This document shows positions 5,838 to 13,549 of a stretch of 22,281 nucleotides of DNA, piece by piece. The translations under genes were made by a program, and so were the position numbers. This stretch comes from Thermoplasmatales archaeon. Lineage in GTDB: Archaea; Thermoplasmatota; E2; DHVEG-1. Within the stretch, counting starts at the first letter, position 1. Every line of letters begins with the position of its first letter. Under the pieces are notes generated by a model. That model was not told where the DNA came from and made no database searches. It saw only the letters and a list, made by a program, of their open reading frames with translations. The stretch covers positions 1 to 22,281 of the forward strand of contig JAGLML010000003.1 of assembly GCA_023140035.1 (NCBI GenBank). The letters run 5' to 3'.

Positions 5838-6461
5838 TCATCTGTATCTTCCTCTTTTTACAATGTCCTCAATTTTTTTAATTACTGTGCCTGCGTTTCC
5901 GCTAAATTCTTTTTTGTACCCTTCAAGCACATAATCAAAGCAATCTGGATGCCGAGAATGAGTGGACTCAAAAGCCTCCATAAGAACATGCAAGTCAACT
6001 CCTTTTGTTTCAATCTCACCATTTTTACTACCCAGTCCAAAGTCAATAAAATGTATTCTGTCGTCTAGTAATATCATATTCGAAGTTGTGATATCTCCAT
6101 GGATAATGTCATTATTGTGAAGTTTCGCTATACTTTTTCCTATCATGTTACATATACGCTTTCTCTCTTTTTCATCTAAATCATTTAAAATATCTTTTAT
6201 TCGTTTTCCTTCGAGATACTGCATTGTAATTACGCCTTCTTCAAGATCAATATCATAGATTATTGGAACTGACACTCCATGTGAACGTGCCTCTGAGATT
6301 AGCTTTGCTTCTTCTTTCGTTCTAAAAGAAATAAGAAAAGAATCAATCTCTTTTATTCGATAAGATTTTGGTATCCTTCTCTTTTGAACTACTTTTTCTT
6401 CCAAATAACGAGACAAACAAATTTCTGCCTCTGCTCCCCTGTAAATTATCTTTTTATTCAC
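5838..6461 (-). CDS. bud32: Bud32/PRPK atypical kinase (KEOPS subunit)
   Basis: Small RIO/Bud32-type kinase-ATPase of the KEOPS complex, which with Kae1 transfers threonylcarbamoyl to A37 of ANN-decoding tRNAs (t6A). The sequence has the family features: GAEAEI at residues 9-14, the catalytic loop HGDITTSN (H121, G122, D123, N128), DFG at 140-142, and the short basic C-terminus ending RGRYR needed for Kae1-dependent activity. 207 residues is normal for the stand-alone form. The start is GTG at 6461, overlapping the last 8 bases of kae1. Many archaea encode a fused Kae1-Bud32 protein; here they are separate but translationally linked. The Bud32-type assignment is firm. Confidence 0.95.
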   Translation of the reverse strand: MNKKIIYRGAEAEICLSRYLEEKVVQKRRIPKSYRIKEIDSFLISFRTKEEAKLISEARSHGVSVPIIYDIDLEEGVITMQYLEGKRIKDILNDLDEKERKRICNMIGKSIAKLHNNDIIHGDITTSNMILLDDRIHFIDFGLGSKNGEIETKGVDLHVLMEAFESTHSRHPDCFDYVLEGYKKEFSGNAGTVIKKIEDIVKRGRYR

Positions 6462-7449
6462 GCCAGCTCACATCCACCATATCTGTTCTAAAACGTTGGT
6501 CGATTACGCTTTCTTCGATACTCATTCGTATACCGCTATTGTACATTAAAAAGCCAAGCCATGCGATCATAGCGCCATTGTCAATACAAAGATCTTGTGA
6601 AGGAACAAAAAAAGATGCATAGCGTTCTTGTGCCATTGTTTTAACCATATCTCTCAATCGTTTATTACTTGCAACACCACCCCCTAGAAGAACTTCATTT
6701 TTTTCAGTGTGAGCCATTGCCCGTTCAGTTACCTCAGTAAGTGCTGCGAATGTCGTTTCTTGAATTGAAAAGCATGTGTCTTCCAATTTTTCTCCTTTGC
6801 GAACGTATTGTTCTGCTGATGTCAATAAGCCTGAAAAAGCAATGTCCATTCCTTTTATCGAATAAGGAAGTTTCAAATATTTTTGTCCCTTCTTTGCTAA
6901 TTCTTCAATTTTAGGTCCGCAGGGAAATTCCATTCCCATAGATCTACCAAACTTATCAAGACAATTACCAATTCCCACATCAAGTGTTTCGCCAAATACG
7001 CGGTATTTACCTTCTGCAAATGCAATAACCTGCGTGTTTGCACCTGAGACATATAGTAAAACGGGATCTTTGCAGCCGTTAATAGTTCCCCTTCCGATCT
7101 CTAGATGTGCAACGCAATGATTAGCTCCCATAATCGGTTTATCAAGTGATAATGCAAGAGCGCGGGCCGCAGTTGCTGCAGTTCTAAGACATGGTCCGAG
7201 TCCAGGTCCTTGTGAAAAAGACACTAAGTCAATATCAGAAAAATCAATTTGTGCTTTTTTAACGGATTCACTAATTAAATCTGCAATGTAGGTGGCATGA
7301 TGGTTTGCAGCCTCTCTTGGATGTATGCCTCCCTTCCCTGGGCTATATGTTTTGATGTTGTTGGAGAGGACATTGCATTTTCCTTTAACATCTTGGACAA
7401 TGCCAATGCCAATACTGTGAGCAGTGCCTTCAATACCTAAATTTATCAT
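6454..7449 (-). CDS. kae1: Kae1, tRNA N6-threonylcarbamoyladenosine synthase catalytic subunit
   Basis: Catalytic subunit of KEOPS; binds threonylcarbamoyl-AMP and modifies A37 of tRNA in the cytoplasm. Visible features of the ASKHA fold are: N-terminal LGIEGTAHSIGIGIV; the metal-binding pair in NHCVAHLEIG (H111, H115); SGANTQVI; GGGVASNKRLRDM; and IDNGAMIAWLG with the third metal ligand. With the start at 7447-7449 the protein is 331 residues, the usual length. A further in-frame ATG-type start at 7509 would add 20 unrelated residues. The nearer ATG is preferred because a TATA-like ATTTTATATG lies about 24-28 nt before it on the minus strand, giving a leaderless message. It overlaps bud32 by 8 bases. 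Confidence 0.95.
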   Translation of the reverse strand: MINLGIEGTAHSIGIGIVQDVKGKCNVLSNNIKTYSPGKGGIHPREAANHHATYIADLISESVKKAQIDFSDIDLVSFSQGPGLGPCLRTAATAARALALSLDKPIMGANHCVAHLEIGRGTINGCKDPVLLYVSGANTQVIAFAEGKYRVFGETLDVGIGNCLDKFGRSMGMEFPCGPKIEELAKKGQKYLKLPYSIKGMDIAFSGLLTSAEQYVRKGEKLEDTCFSIQETTFAALTEVTERAMAHTEKNEVLLGGGVASNKRLRDMVKTMAQERYASFFVPSQDLCIDNGAMIAWLGFLMYNSGIRMSIEESVIDQRFRTDMVDVSWRE

Positions 7450-7466
7450 CAAGTGGTAATCGGATT

Positions 7467-7476
7467 CATATAAAAT
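7467..7476 (-). promoter_or_regulatory. TATA box of kae1-bud32
   Basis: Minus strand ATTTTATATG, centred about 23 nt before the chosen kae1 ATG. This predicts transcription starting at or next to the start codon, and supports the shorter Kae1 start. Confidence 0.5.
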
Positions 7477-7607
7477 AAATTTGGTTGATGAAAAGTAGCG
7501 GTTTTGCATTTATGTGAAATAACTTTGAAATATATCCATATATGCCCTTCAGATTTATATAACATTCAGTTTTAAAATGTTTATGTCTAATACTAGTTTT
7601 GTTTTTT

Positions 7608-8045
7608 TTAAACACTTATGTTACCCGTTAAAAATATATGGATTTTTGAGAAAAATTGTATCCCGTTTCTTGTCAAAGACTTACTCCCTGCGCTCATAGT
7701 TACAGTTATGTTTACAAATGGGTACATGCAAAAAACAGGATGAGTTGTAATACGATGTCTAGCTCCAGCGGGGACACTTAAACTATCACTAACATTCCTA
7801 ACAATGTCCTCTCTAAAAATTCCTTTAGCAAAGGTAGTATGATTTACAACTATTTCTTGAGTTCCCCGATTATTAACGTCTATCGTGTACCCAAACCCAC
7901 CATAAATGGAAAGAGTGAAGTCTTCATTTTGAGGAGTATTATTCGCCAGTGTGGTTACGGGCAATGTATTCAGCAAAAACAATGCCACTATGATTACGAC
8001 GACACCAATCCTTTTGGCACATTTATTATTCGTTTTTCTGTTCAT
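7608..8045 (-). CDS. small secreted protein of unknown function
   Basis: 145 residues. A basic N-terminus (MNRKTNNKCAKR) is followed by a hydrophobic core (residues ~13-30) and a small-residue region TTLANN, a typical signal peptide. The mature part is beta-rich: FTLSIYGGFGYTIDVNNRGT, an NHTTF segment, and SLSVPAGARHRITTHPVF with a final hydrophobic strand. Its organisation (a short exported all-beta domain) resembles small archaeal surface proteins, but I do not recognise the family. The C-terminal end after SKSLTRNGIQ is rather hydrophobic and may be a weak anchor. It stands alone between kae1 and ileS, with its own TATA-like sequence at about 8072-8080. Confidence 0.65.
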   Translation of the reverse strand: MNRKTNNKCAKRIGVVVIIVALFLLNTLPVTTLANNTPQNEDFTLSIYGGFGYTIDVNNRGTQEIVVNHTTFAKGIFREDIVRNVSDSLSVPAGARHRITTHPVFCMYPFVNITVTMSAGSKSLTRNGIQFFSKIHIFLTGNISV

Positions 8046-8071
8046 CTCAATGAATATAGACGCTGTAGAAG

Positions 8072-8080
8072 ATTATAAAT
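8072..8080 (-). promoter_or_regulatory. TATA box of the small secreted protein
   Basis: The plus strand ATTATAAAT (minus ATTTATAAT) lies about 30 nt upstream of the ATG at 8045, the expected spacing for a short leader. Confidence 0.45.
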
Positions 8081-8181
8081 TTTTCTAATAAAATAATTAA
8101 AAAAAAATTTTTATGTGAGAACCTGTTCATATTGAAGCGCTTTTACTTCCATTTTTGTATCAACTAATTCAAAAAATAACC

Positions 8182-8203
8182 GATGTTCTCATAGGCAATT
8201 TTT
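8182..8203 (-). repeat. short repeat in the 3' flank of ileS, copy B
   Basis: Partner of 5758-5781. It is followed on the minus strand by a T6 run (8176-8171), so the ileS transcript may end just after it. Confidence 0.5.
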
Positions 8204-8221
8204 AACTCCATAGAATGAGAG

Positions 8222-8245
8222 AAATTGTAATATTTATTACAATTT
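8222..8245 (-). terminator. 24-bp palindrome just after ileS
   Basis: AAATTGTAATA (8222-8232), TT, TATTACAATTT (8235-8245): a perfect 11-bp inverted repeat 22 nt after the ileS stop. The AT-rich stem with a T-tract further downstream suggests a 3'-end or termination structure, though a protein-binding palindrome is equally possible. Confidence 0.45.
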
Positions 8246-8267
8246 ATTATACTGAGTTCATTTCTCC

Positions 8268-11200
8268 CTATTTACTTATCCCAATTTCAACATCTAATTC
8301 GTCGATCTTCCATTTCTTAACAAGCTTTCCAGTAGGTTTTTCTACAAAGGATACCATTTTTGATCGTGTTTCTCCTTTAATGTAATCTTCCCATTTCTGA
8401 AGCGCCATTTTCTTCTCAGAGCCAACATTGATTTCGGTAGATATCCTATCCTCTACATCGAGATCTAGCTCCTTTCTCATAGACTGTATTCTTCTAATTA
8501 TCTCTCTTGCAAAACCTTCTGCTTCTAATTCAGGTGTTAGGACAGTATCTAAAAATAAGGTCGCATCTTCTGCATCTGCCCGTGCGACATGCTCTTTTTC
8601 ATTTTCAACTATTTCAAAATCCTCGTCAGTTAGTTTGATTGTTTCATTGTCTACCGTAATTTTGACTTCATTATTTTTCGTTAATTCCTCATAAACTTCT
8701 TGTTTATCTAACAGTTCTAGCACATCGATAATGCCTTTTGCTTTTCCTTTGTATTTTGGACCTAAATGAGAATAAATTGGTTTTACTGATTTTGTCATAA
8801 ACTGACTTGTATCTCTAGCAAAAGAAATAGTCTTTACATTGAGTTCTTCTTTCAAGAGTCCAAGCAAATCCTTTATTGAATTCTCTGTCCCCTTTGAACA
8901 GACTACTGTTACATTACTTAATGGATGCCTACCCTTAATTCCGATCTTAGAACGCAACGCACGACCAACTTCAACAAGTTCTCTTATTTGTTCCATTCCC
9001 TTTTCAAGCATATCATCCATAGCTTTTTCATCTGGTGTTAAGTAATCGCATAAATGAATGCTTTCCGGCATTTTATCTGTTCTAAGATTCTGATATGTCT
9101 CTTCAGTAATGAATGGGATGAATGGGGCTAAAAGCTTTGACAAGCCAAGGAATATATCATACATCGAAGAATATCCTGAAAGCTTGTCTTCGGTCTTTTC
9201 TTCAACCCATAATCTCTTACGTGAGCGCCTTAAGTACCAATTACTGAAGTCATCAATTACAAAGCTTTCAATGGCCCGTGCTGCCTTATGTATTTCAAAA
9301 GTTTCTATAAATGCGTGAATCTCTCCAATCAGACGGTTAAATCTACTCAACACCCACTTATCTAAAAACCCTCTCTTTGAAACAGGAATCAAGTCCTTTT
9401 CAGGATCAAACTTGTCAAGGGAAGCATATGTTGTAAAGAAATTATAGGAATTCCAAAACGTTAAAATGAATTTGCCTAGTGTATCTTTGACTGCTTCCTC
9501 ATAAAACCGTGTTGACATCCACGGTGCATTTGCCGATATGAGATACCAACGTAATGCATCAGCGCCTTCATGATCAAGGATAATATTTGGGTCTACATAA
9601 TTTTGTTTACTTTTACTCATCTTTTGATTGTCTTTATCTAAAACCAGACCAAGCGTCAACACTGTCTTGTACGGATTCTTATCAAACAAAAAGGTAGATA
9701 TGGCAAGCAATGAATAGAACCATCCTCGTGTTTGATCCAAGGCTTCACTAATAAAATCTACTGGGAAATTGTCCTTAAATTTTTCTTTGTTTTCAAAAGG
9801 ATAATGCCACTGTGCAAAAAATGAGGAACCAGAATCATACCAACAGTCGATAACCTCTTTTTCTCTGGTCATTTTTGATTTACATTTTGGACATCTGATA
9901 ACCAGTTCATCAACAAACGGTTTATGTAGATCATATTCAGCAGGAAATGATTCACTTAAATCTTTTAATTCTTGAATACTACCCACACAGATAGTATATT
10001 CACATTCTTTATTGTCACATATCCAGATTGGTAAGGGGGTTCCCCAATATCTATCACGTGAAAGAGCCCAATCTTTAACTTCCCTTATAAAATCTCCAAA
10101 TCGTCCCTGTTGAAGATGTTCCGGGTACCAATAAATCTGATTATTGTTTTCTATCAAGGGATCTTGCACCTTGGACATCGCAATAAACCATGAGTCCATT
10201 GCGTAGTAAAGTAGGGGGAAGTCACATCGCCAGCAAAATGGATACTCGTGTGTATAATCCCTGGTTCCCTCAAGTAATCCCCGTTCTTCTAAATATTCAA
10301 TAATACTAGGATCTGCATCCTTAACAAATTGCCCCTTCCACAGTGTAACCTCGTCAGGGAAAGTCCCATCCAGTTTAACTAACTGAACAACAGGGAGATC
10401 ATATTCTCTGCCAATATTATAATCATCTTCACCGAAAGCCGGAGCGATGTGAACAATGCCTGTTCCATCCTCCATAGTTACAAAATCTGCACAGATAACG
10501 TACCATGCCTTTTTATCTGGCTTAGCATAAGGAAATAACGGTTCGTATTCTATTTTCTCAAGTTCCGTCCCAGAAAAGCCATCCAACAGCTCATATTCCT
10601 GGCCTTTTAACAAAGCCGCTGCACAGACCTCTGCTAAAATCAAGGTTTGTCCTTTGTAACGTATTTTTATATACGTTTCATTTGGATGAACAGCAAGCGC
10701 TACATTTGATATAAGAGTCCAAGGAGTTGTAGTCCATGCTAGAAAATAAGAATCCTCATTTTTCAATTTGAATTTTACAAAGATAGAAGGCTCCTCCACT
10801 ATCTTATATCCCTGTGCAATCTCATGAGCAGAAAGTACAGTTCCACAACGTGGGCAATAAGGAACAACTTTATGGCCTTTGTATAATAGTTTATTTTTCC
10901 ATGCTTGCTTAAGAGACCACCAAACAGACTCGATATACTCGTTTTTAAAGGTTATATATGGGTCGTCCATATCAAGCCAGAATGCAATACGGTTAGTCAT
11001 ATCAACCCATGCGCGTTCATATTTGAGTGTGCTTTTTTTACATGCTTCATTAAACTTGACAACTCCATATTTTTCAATAGCTTGTTTATCTTCTAATCCA
11101 AGCTGTTTTTCTACTTCTATTTCTACTGGTAAACCATGAGTGTCCCAGCCTGCTTTTCTCTCGATATAATACCCATTCATTGTTTGATAGCGTAGAACAA

Positions 11201-11399
11201 GATCTTTCATTACTCTTGTGAGAACGTGACCGGGATGGGGAAGTCCATTTGCAGTTGGTGGCCCTTCTAAAAAAATATAAGGTTTACAATCCTTTCTTTG
11301 CTCAATGGATTTTTTGAATATTTCATTCTCTCTCCAGAACTTTTGAATTTTTCCTTCAACTTCTTTGGGGATATATTTCTGAGGTGGAGATTGAATCAT
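8268..11399 (-). CDS. ileS: isoleucyl-tRNA synthetase
   Basis: Charges tRNA-Ile with isoleucine in the cytoplasm. At 1043 residues it has the full class Ia layout. The ATP-binding signature is present as HPGH (residues 55-58, within TANGLPHPGH), and KMSKSK is at 593-598. Between them is the CP1 editing domain, with WTTTPWTL (its threonine-rich motif) and FGEDDY. Zinc-type Cys clusters are seen (CPRCG in the N-terminal half; CDNKEC and CPKC further on), then DCWYDSGSSFF and DQTRGWFYSLL. The C-terminal half holds the anticodon-binding helical domain (from about residue 680) and an archaeal/eukaryotic-type tail. The start MIQSPPQKY has GGTGA about 8 nt upstream. Downstream are a 24-bp palindrome and a T6 run. 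It lies close to kae1-bud32, whose t6A product is a known identity element of tRNA-Ile. Confidence 0.97.
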   Translation of the reverse strand: MIQSPPQKYIPKEVEGKIQKFWRENEIFKKSIEQRKDCKPYIFLEGPPTANGLPHPGHVLTRVMKDLVLRYQTMNGYYIERKAGWDTHGLPVEIEVEKQLGLEDKQAIEKYGVVKFNEACKKSTLKYERAWVDMTNRIAFWLDMDDPYITFKNEYIESVWWSLKQAWKNKLLYKGHKVVPYCPRCGTVLSAHEIAQGYKIVEEPSIFVKFKLKNEDSYFLAWTTTPWTLISNVALAVHPNETYIKIRYKGQTLILAEVCAAALLKGQEYELLDGFSGTELEKIEYEPLFPYAKPDKKAWYVICADFVTMEDGTGIVHIAPAFGEDDYNIGREYDLPVVQLVKLDGTFPDEVTLWKGQFVKDADPSIIEYLEERGLLEGTRDYTHEYPFCWRCDFPLLYYAMDSWFIAMSKVQDPLIENNNQIYWYPEHLQQGRFGDFIREVKDWALSRDRYWGTPLPIWICDNKECEYTICVGSIQELKDLSESFPAEYDLHKPFVDELVIRCPKCKSKMTREKEVIDCWYDSGSSFFAQWHYPFENKEKFKDNFPVDFISEALDQTRGWFYSLLAISTFLFDKNPYKTVLTLGLVLDKDNQKMSKSKQNYVDPNIILDHEGADALRWYLISANAPWMSTRFYEEAVKDTLGKFILTFWNSYNFFTTYASLDKFDPEKDLIPVSKRGFLDKWVLSRFNRLIGEIHAFIETFEIHKAARAIESFVIDDFSNWYLRRSRKRLWVEEKTEDKLSGYSSMYDIFLGLSKLLAPFIPFITEETYQNLRTDKMPESIHLCDYLTPDEKAMDDMLEKGMEQIRELVEVGRALRSKIGIKGRHPLSNVTVVCSKGTENSIKDLLGLLKEELNVKTISFARDTSQFMTKSVKPIYSHLGPKYKGKAKGIIDVLELLDKQEVYEELTKNNEVKITVDNETIKLTDEDFEIVENEKEHVARADAEDATLFLDTVLTPELEAEGFAREIIRRIQSMRKELDLDVEDRISTEINVGSEKKMALQKWEDYIKGETRSKMVSFVEKPTGKLVKKWKIDELDVEIGISK

Positions 11400-11490
11400 T
11401 GTTTTTTCACCAGATTAGGACATGATCTTATAGAATCTACACATAATGACACAACACCATTAAAACCATTTCCATCATATCAACAGATTA

Positions 11491-11513
11491 AATCGTCTTA
11501 AATAAACGATTTG
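11491..11513 (-). promoter_or_regulatory. palindrome surrounding a possible ileS promoter
   Basis: AAATCGT (11491-11497) and ACGATTT (11507-11513) are perfectly complementary around CTTAAATAA. The spacer reads TTATTTAAG on the minus strand, TATA-like and about 100 nt before ileS. A second TATA-like stretch (TTCTATAAG, ~11427-11436) lies nearer. If the upstream box is used, the palindrome would overlay it as an operator. Confidence 0.35.
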
Positions 11514-11597
11514 TTTTTCCTTGAAGATTTTATACTGTTTTCATTGCTAGCTTATTCTATGAAATTAAAGAAAGAAGGTGGAGTTTGTTTGACTAAT

Positions 11598-13256
11598 TTA
11601 TATCCCTAGCAGATTTCTGAGTATTAGGAATGCGTTTGGGAATAGCTCTAGAATCTTTTGGAGTAGAGGATGATTGTTTATTTGATGGCTTACTGGTGTT
11701 GCGAGAGAAACATCTATGGTACAGTTGTCGCTAAGATCATCTAAGTTGACTACCTTTACCGTTCCGCTGAAATTTTTATTTTGTTGATTTGGTGCGACTA
11801 CAGAGACGTTTACAGTAATCCAACTCATTGCGGGAGTTAGACCAGTGCCACTTGGAGGGTTGAAAGTAAATGTACCCCATGTTGGCTTTTCTGCAATATC
11901 CCAGCTAAGCTCTGAACCAGAATCACCGATGTTTCTAACTCTAAAACTACCTGTAACTGTTTCTCCTGGTTTTACGCCAGTCCAAGTTAGATCTCCATCA
12001 CAGTCTAGGTCGGGTTCAAGCATCTCGAATACATACACTGAGCCTGCATCAACTCCATTGGAATTATCTTCAGCATATGCTCCAACAATAGCAAAGTTAC
12101 CACTTACTGAAGCTGACCAACCAAAGTAGTCCTGATTTGCACCATCTGATGCAATCAACTTTGCAACTTCAGACCAAGTTGAACTTCCTCTTTTAAATAT
12201 GTATGCTGCTCCTCGAGCTGTACCACTACCATCTTCATCTGGTGCGGTGACAATTGCATAGTCTCCATCTACCGATACAGATCTACCGAAACCGTCTCCA
12301 CCAGCAGCATCGCTTGCAGTGATTTTTTGAGTTTCTGTCATATCTGTCCAACCTGTTGTAGGCTTCTCAAATAGGTATGTAGCTCCTTCACTACCGCTAC
12401 CTAGGTCATGACCTGGAGCTCCACAGATAGCATAGTCCCCATCGATAGCAACAGATATGCCAAAAAGATCGCTAATGGTTCCATCTGAAGCAGTAAGCGC
12501 CCCTCTTCCATACCATGATGTTCCAACTAACTCATATATGTGAGCTGCACCAGTGTTGCTATTGGTTCCGTATGCTCCCATTATTACAAAGGCACCGTCA
12601 ATAGAAACTGACCAGCCTAATTTATTACTGCCAGTAGCACCAACTTTTGTCATTTGTGTCCATACACCTCCTGTGCGTTTGAAAATATATGAAAAACCTT
12701 GGTTACTACTTTTTCCTGGTGCACCCACAATGGCGTATTCTCCATCAATTGAAACTGATTTACCAAAGTAATCACCATCTTCAGCATCACCTGGTGTCAA
12801 TTTTTGTTGTTGTGACCATGAACTACCAGAACGGTAGAAAATATATGCTGCTCCTCGATCTGTACCACTACCATCCTCCTTATGTGCTCCAACAATTGCA
12901 TAGTCTCCATCAATGGAAACAGACCAGCCAAACTCATCATTGGATTGAGCATCTGATGCAGTCAACTTTGCTTGTTGCGTCCAAGAAGCCCCACCATATG
13001 TAAAAACATATGCCGAGCCAGCATTTGCCTGTGCACTTACATCATCAAAATAAGCACCTATAATAGCATCATAACCATTTATTTCAGCAGAACAGCCAAA
13101 ACGGTCATTTAATGAACCATCTGAAGCAAGAAGCTTTTGAGATTCTGACCAGCCTCGTGAAGTATTTCCAGTGTTATTTACCTTTATTGCAACTGAAAAC
13201 GCAGCAGTTGAAATCAACAGCGTACAAACTAAAATACCAACTATCTTCTTTTTCAT
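11598..13256 (-). CDS. secreted seven-blade FG-GAP propeller protein with C-terminal Ig-like domain
   Basis: The 552-residue protein starts with a signal peptide (KKKIVGILVCTLLISTAAFS). Seven successive ~55-residue repeats follow, each with a (Q/A)KL.ASD...D.FG.S(V/A).(I/V)(D/S)G(D/N)(Y/F)AI(V/I)GA consensus and an AYIF..SG..W strand. This is the FG-GAP / integrin-alpha type, and seven copies make a complete beta-propeller. Asp-rich loops (DEDGSG, GDAEDGD) suit Ca2+ binding. From about residue 415 (DLDCDGDLTW...) there is an Ig-like domain with PGETVTGSFRVRNIGD and WITVNVSV. The last ~30 residues (QINNHPLLQKILELFPNAFL, then ending LLGI) form an amphipathic hydrophobic tail like that of the Ig-repeat protein at 3-1346. 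GGGAGGT about 10 nt upstream sets the start. A surface adhesion or display role is inferred. Confidence 0.85.
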   Translation of the reverse strand: MKKKIVGILVCTLLISTAAFSVAIKVNNTGNTSRGWSESQKLLASDGSLNDRFGCSAEINGYDAIIGAYFDDVSAQANAGSAYVFTYGGASWTQQAKLTASDAQSNDEFGWSVSIDGDYAIVGAHKEDGSGTDRGAAYIFYRSGSSWSQQQKLTPGDAEDGDYFGKSVSIDGEYAIVGAPGKSSNQGFSYIFKRTGGVWTQMTKVGATGSNKLGWSVSIDGAFVIMGAYGTNSNTGAAHIYELVGTSWYGRGALTASDGTISDLFGISVAIDGDYAICGAPGHDLGSGSEGATYLFEKPTTGWTDMTETQKITASDAAGGDGFGRSVSVDGDYAIVTAPDEDGSGTARGAAYIFKRGSSTWSEVAKLIASDGANQDYFGWSASVSGNFAIVGAYAEDNSNGVDAGSVYVFEMLEPDLDCDGDLTWTGVKPGETVTGSFRVRNIGDSGSELSWDIAEKPTWGTFTFNPPSGTGLTPAMSWITVNVSVVAPNQQNKNFSGTVKVVNLDDLSDNCTIDVSLATPVSHQINNHPLLQKILELFPNAFLILRNLLGI

Positions 13257-13263
13257 ACTGTTT

Positions 13264-13274
13264 TCTACCTCCCT
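13264..13274 (-). promoter_or_regulatory. Shine-Dalgarno of the FG-GAP gene
   Basis: The minus strand reads GGGAGGTAG a few bases before the ATG at 13256. Together with the AT-rich upstream tract at 13285-13320 (ATATTAATATTTATTTAAAT) it indicates a separate, leadered transcription unit. Confidence 0.6.
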
Positions 13275-13410
13275 GAATATAAATTCTGTAATATGTAATA
13301 TTAATATTTATTTAAATATTTTCCATAATAATTTTATAACATTTGTCACAATTTATTGTTCTTGTACTGACTTCATTTTACATGGAACAACAACTAAGGA
13401 TGTAACATAC

Positions 13411-13536
13411 ATGCCACCAGTTAGGCTCTACACCAGATGGATATCAATTATTAATGCACTAGCTGAAGCACTGCTTACTACGTTATTTGCTATTGTCCCG
13501 GTCAATCAATATATTGACGAAAAAACTGCATTATAG
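13411..13536 (+). CDS. possible 41-residue membrane peptide
   Basis: The only candidate in the 293-base interval 13257-13549. It runs from the ATG at 13411 to TAG and encodes MPPVRLYTRWISIINALAEA, then a hydrophobic LLTTLFAIVPV segment and a charged end. One transmembrane helix is plausible. There is no Shine-Dalgarno or clear TATA box, and the frame is open further upstream without protein-like sequence. It may be a chance ORF or a remnant. Confidence 0.2.
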   Translation: MPPVRLYTRWISIINALAEALLTTLFAIVPVNQYIDEKTAL

Positions 13537-13549
13537 TTTCCATTTATTA

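Noticed and set aside
7450..7509. 20-residue N-terminal extension of Kae1
   Set aside because: The extension does not match the family start (M-LGIE-TA), and a TATA-like box lies inside it at the right distance for the shorter start.
13171..13410. Upstream part of the plus-strand ORF ending at 13536
   Set aside because: It overlaps the FG-GAP gene and its promoter antisense and lacks protein-like sequence.
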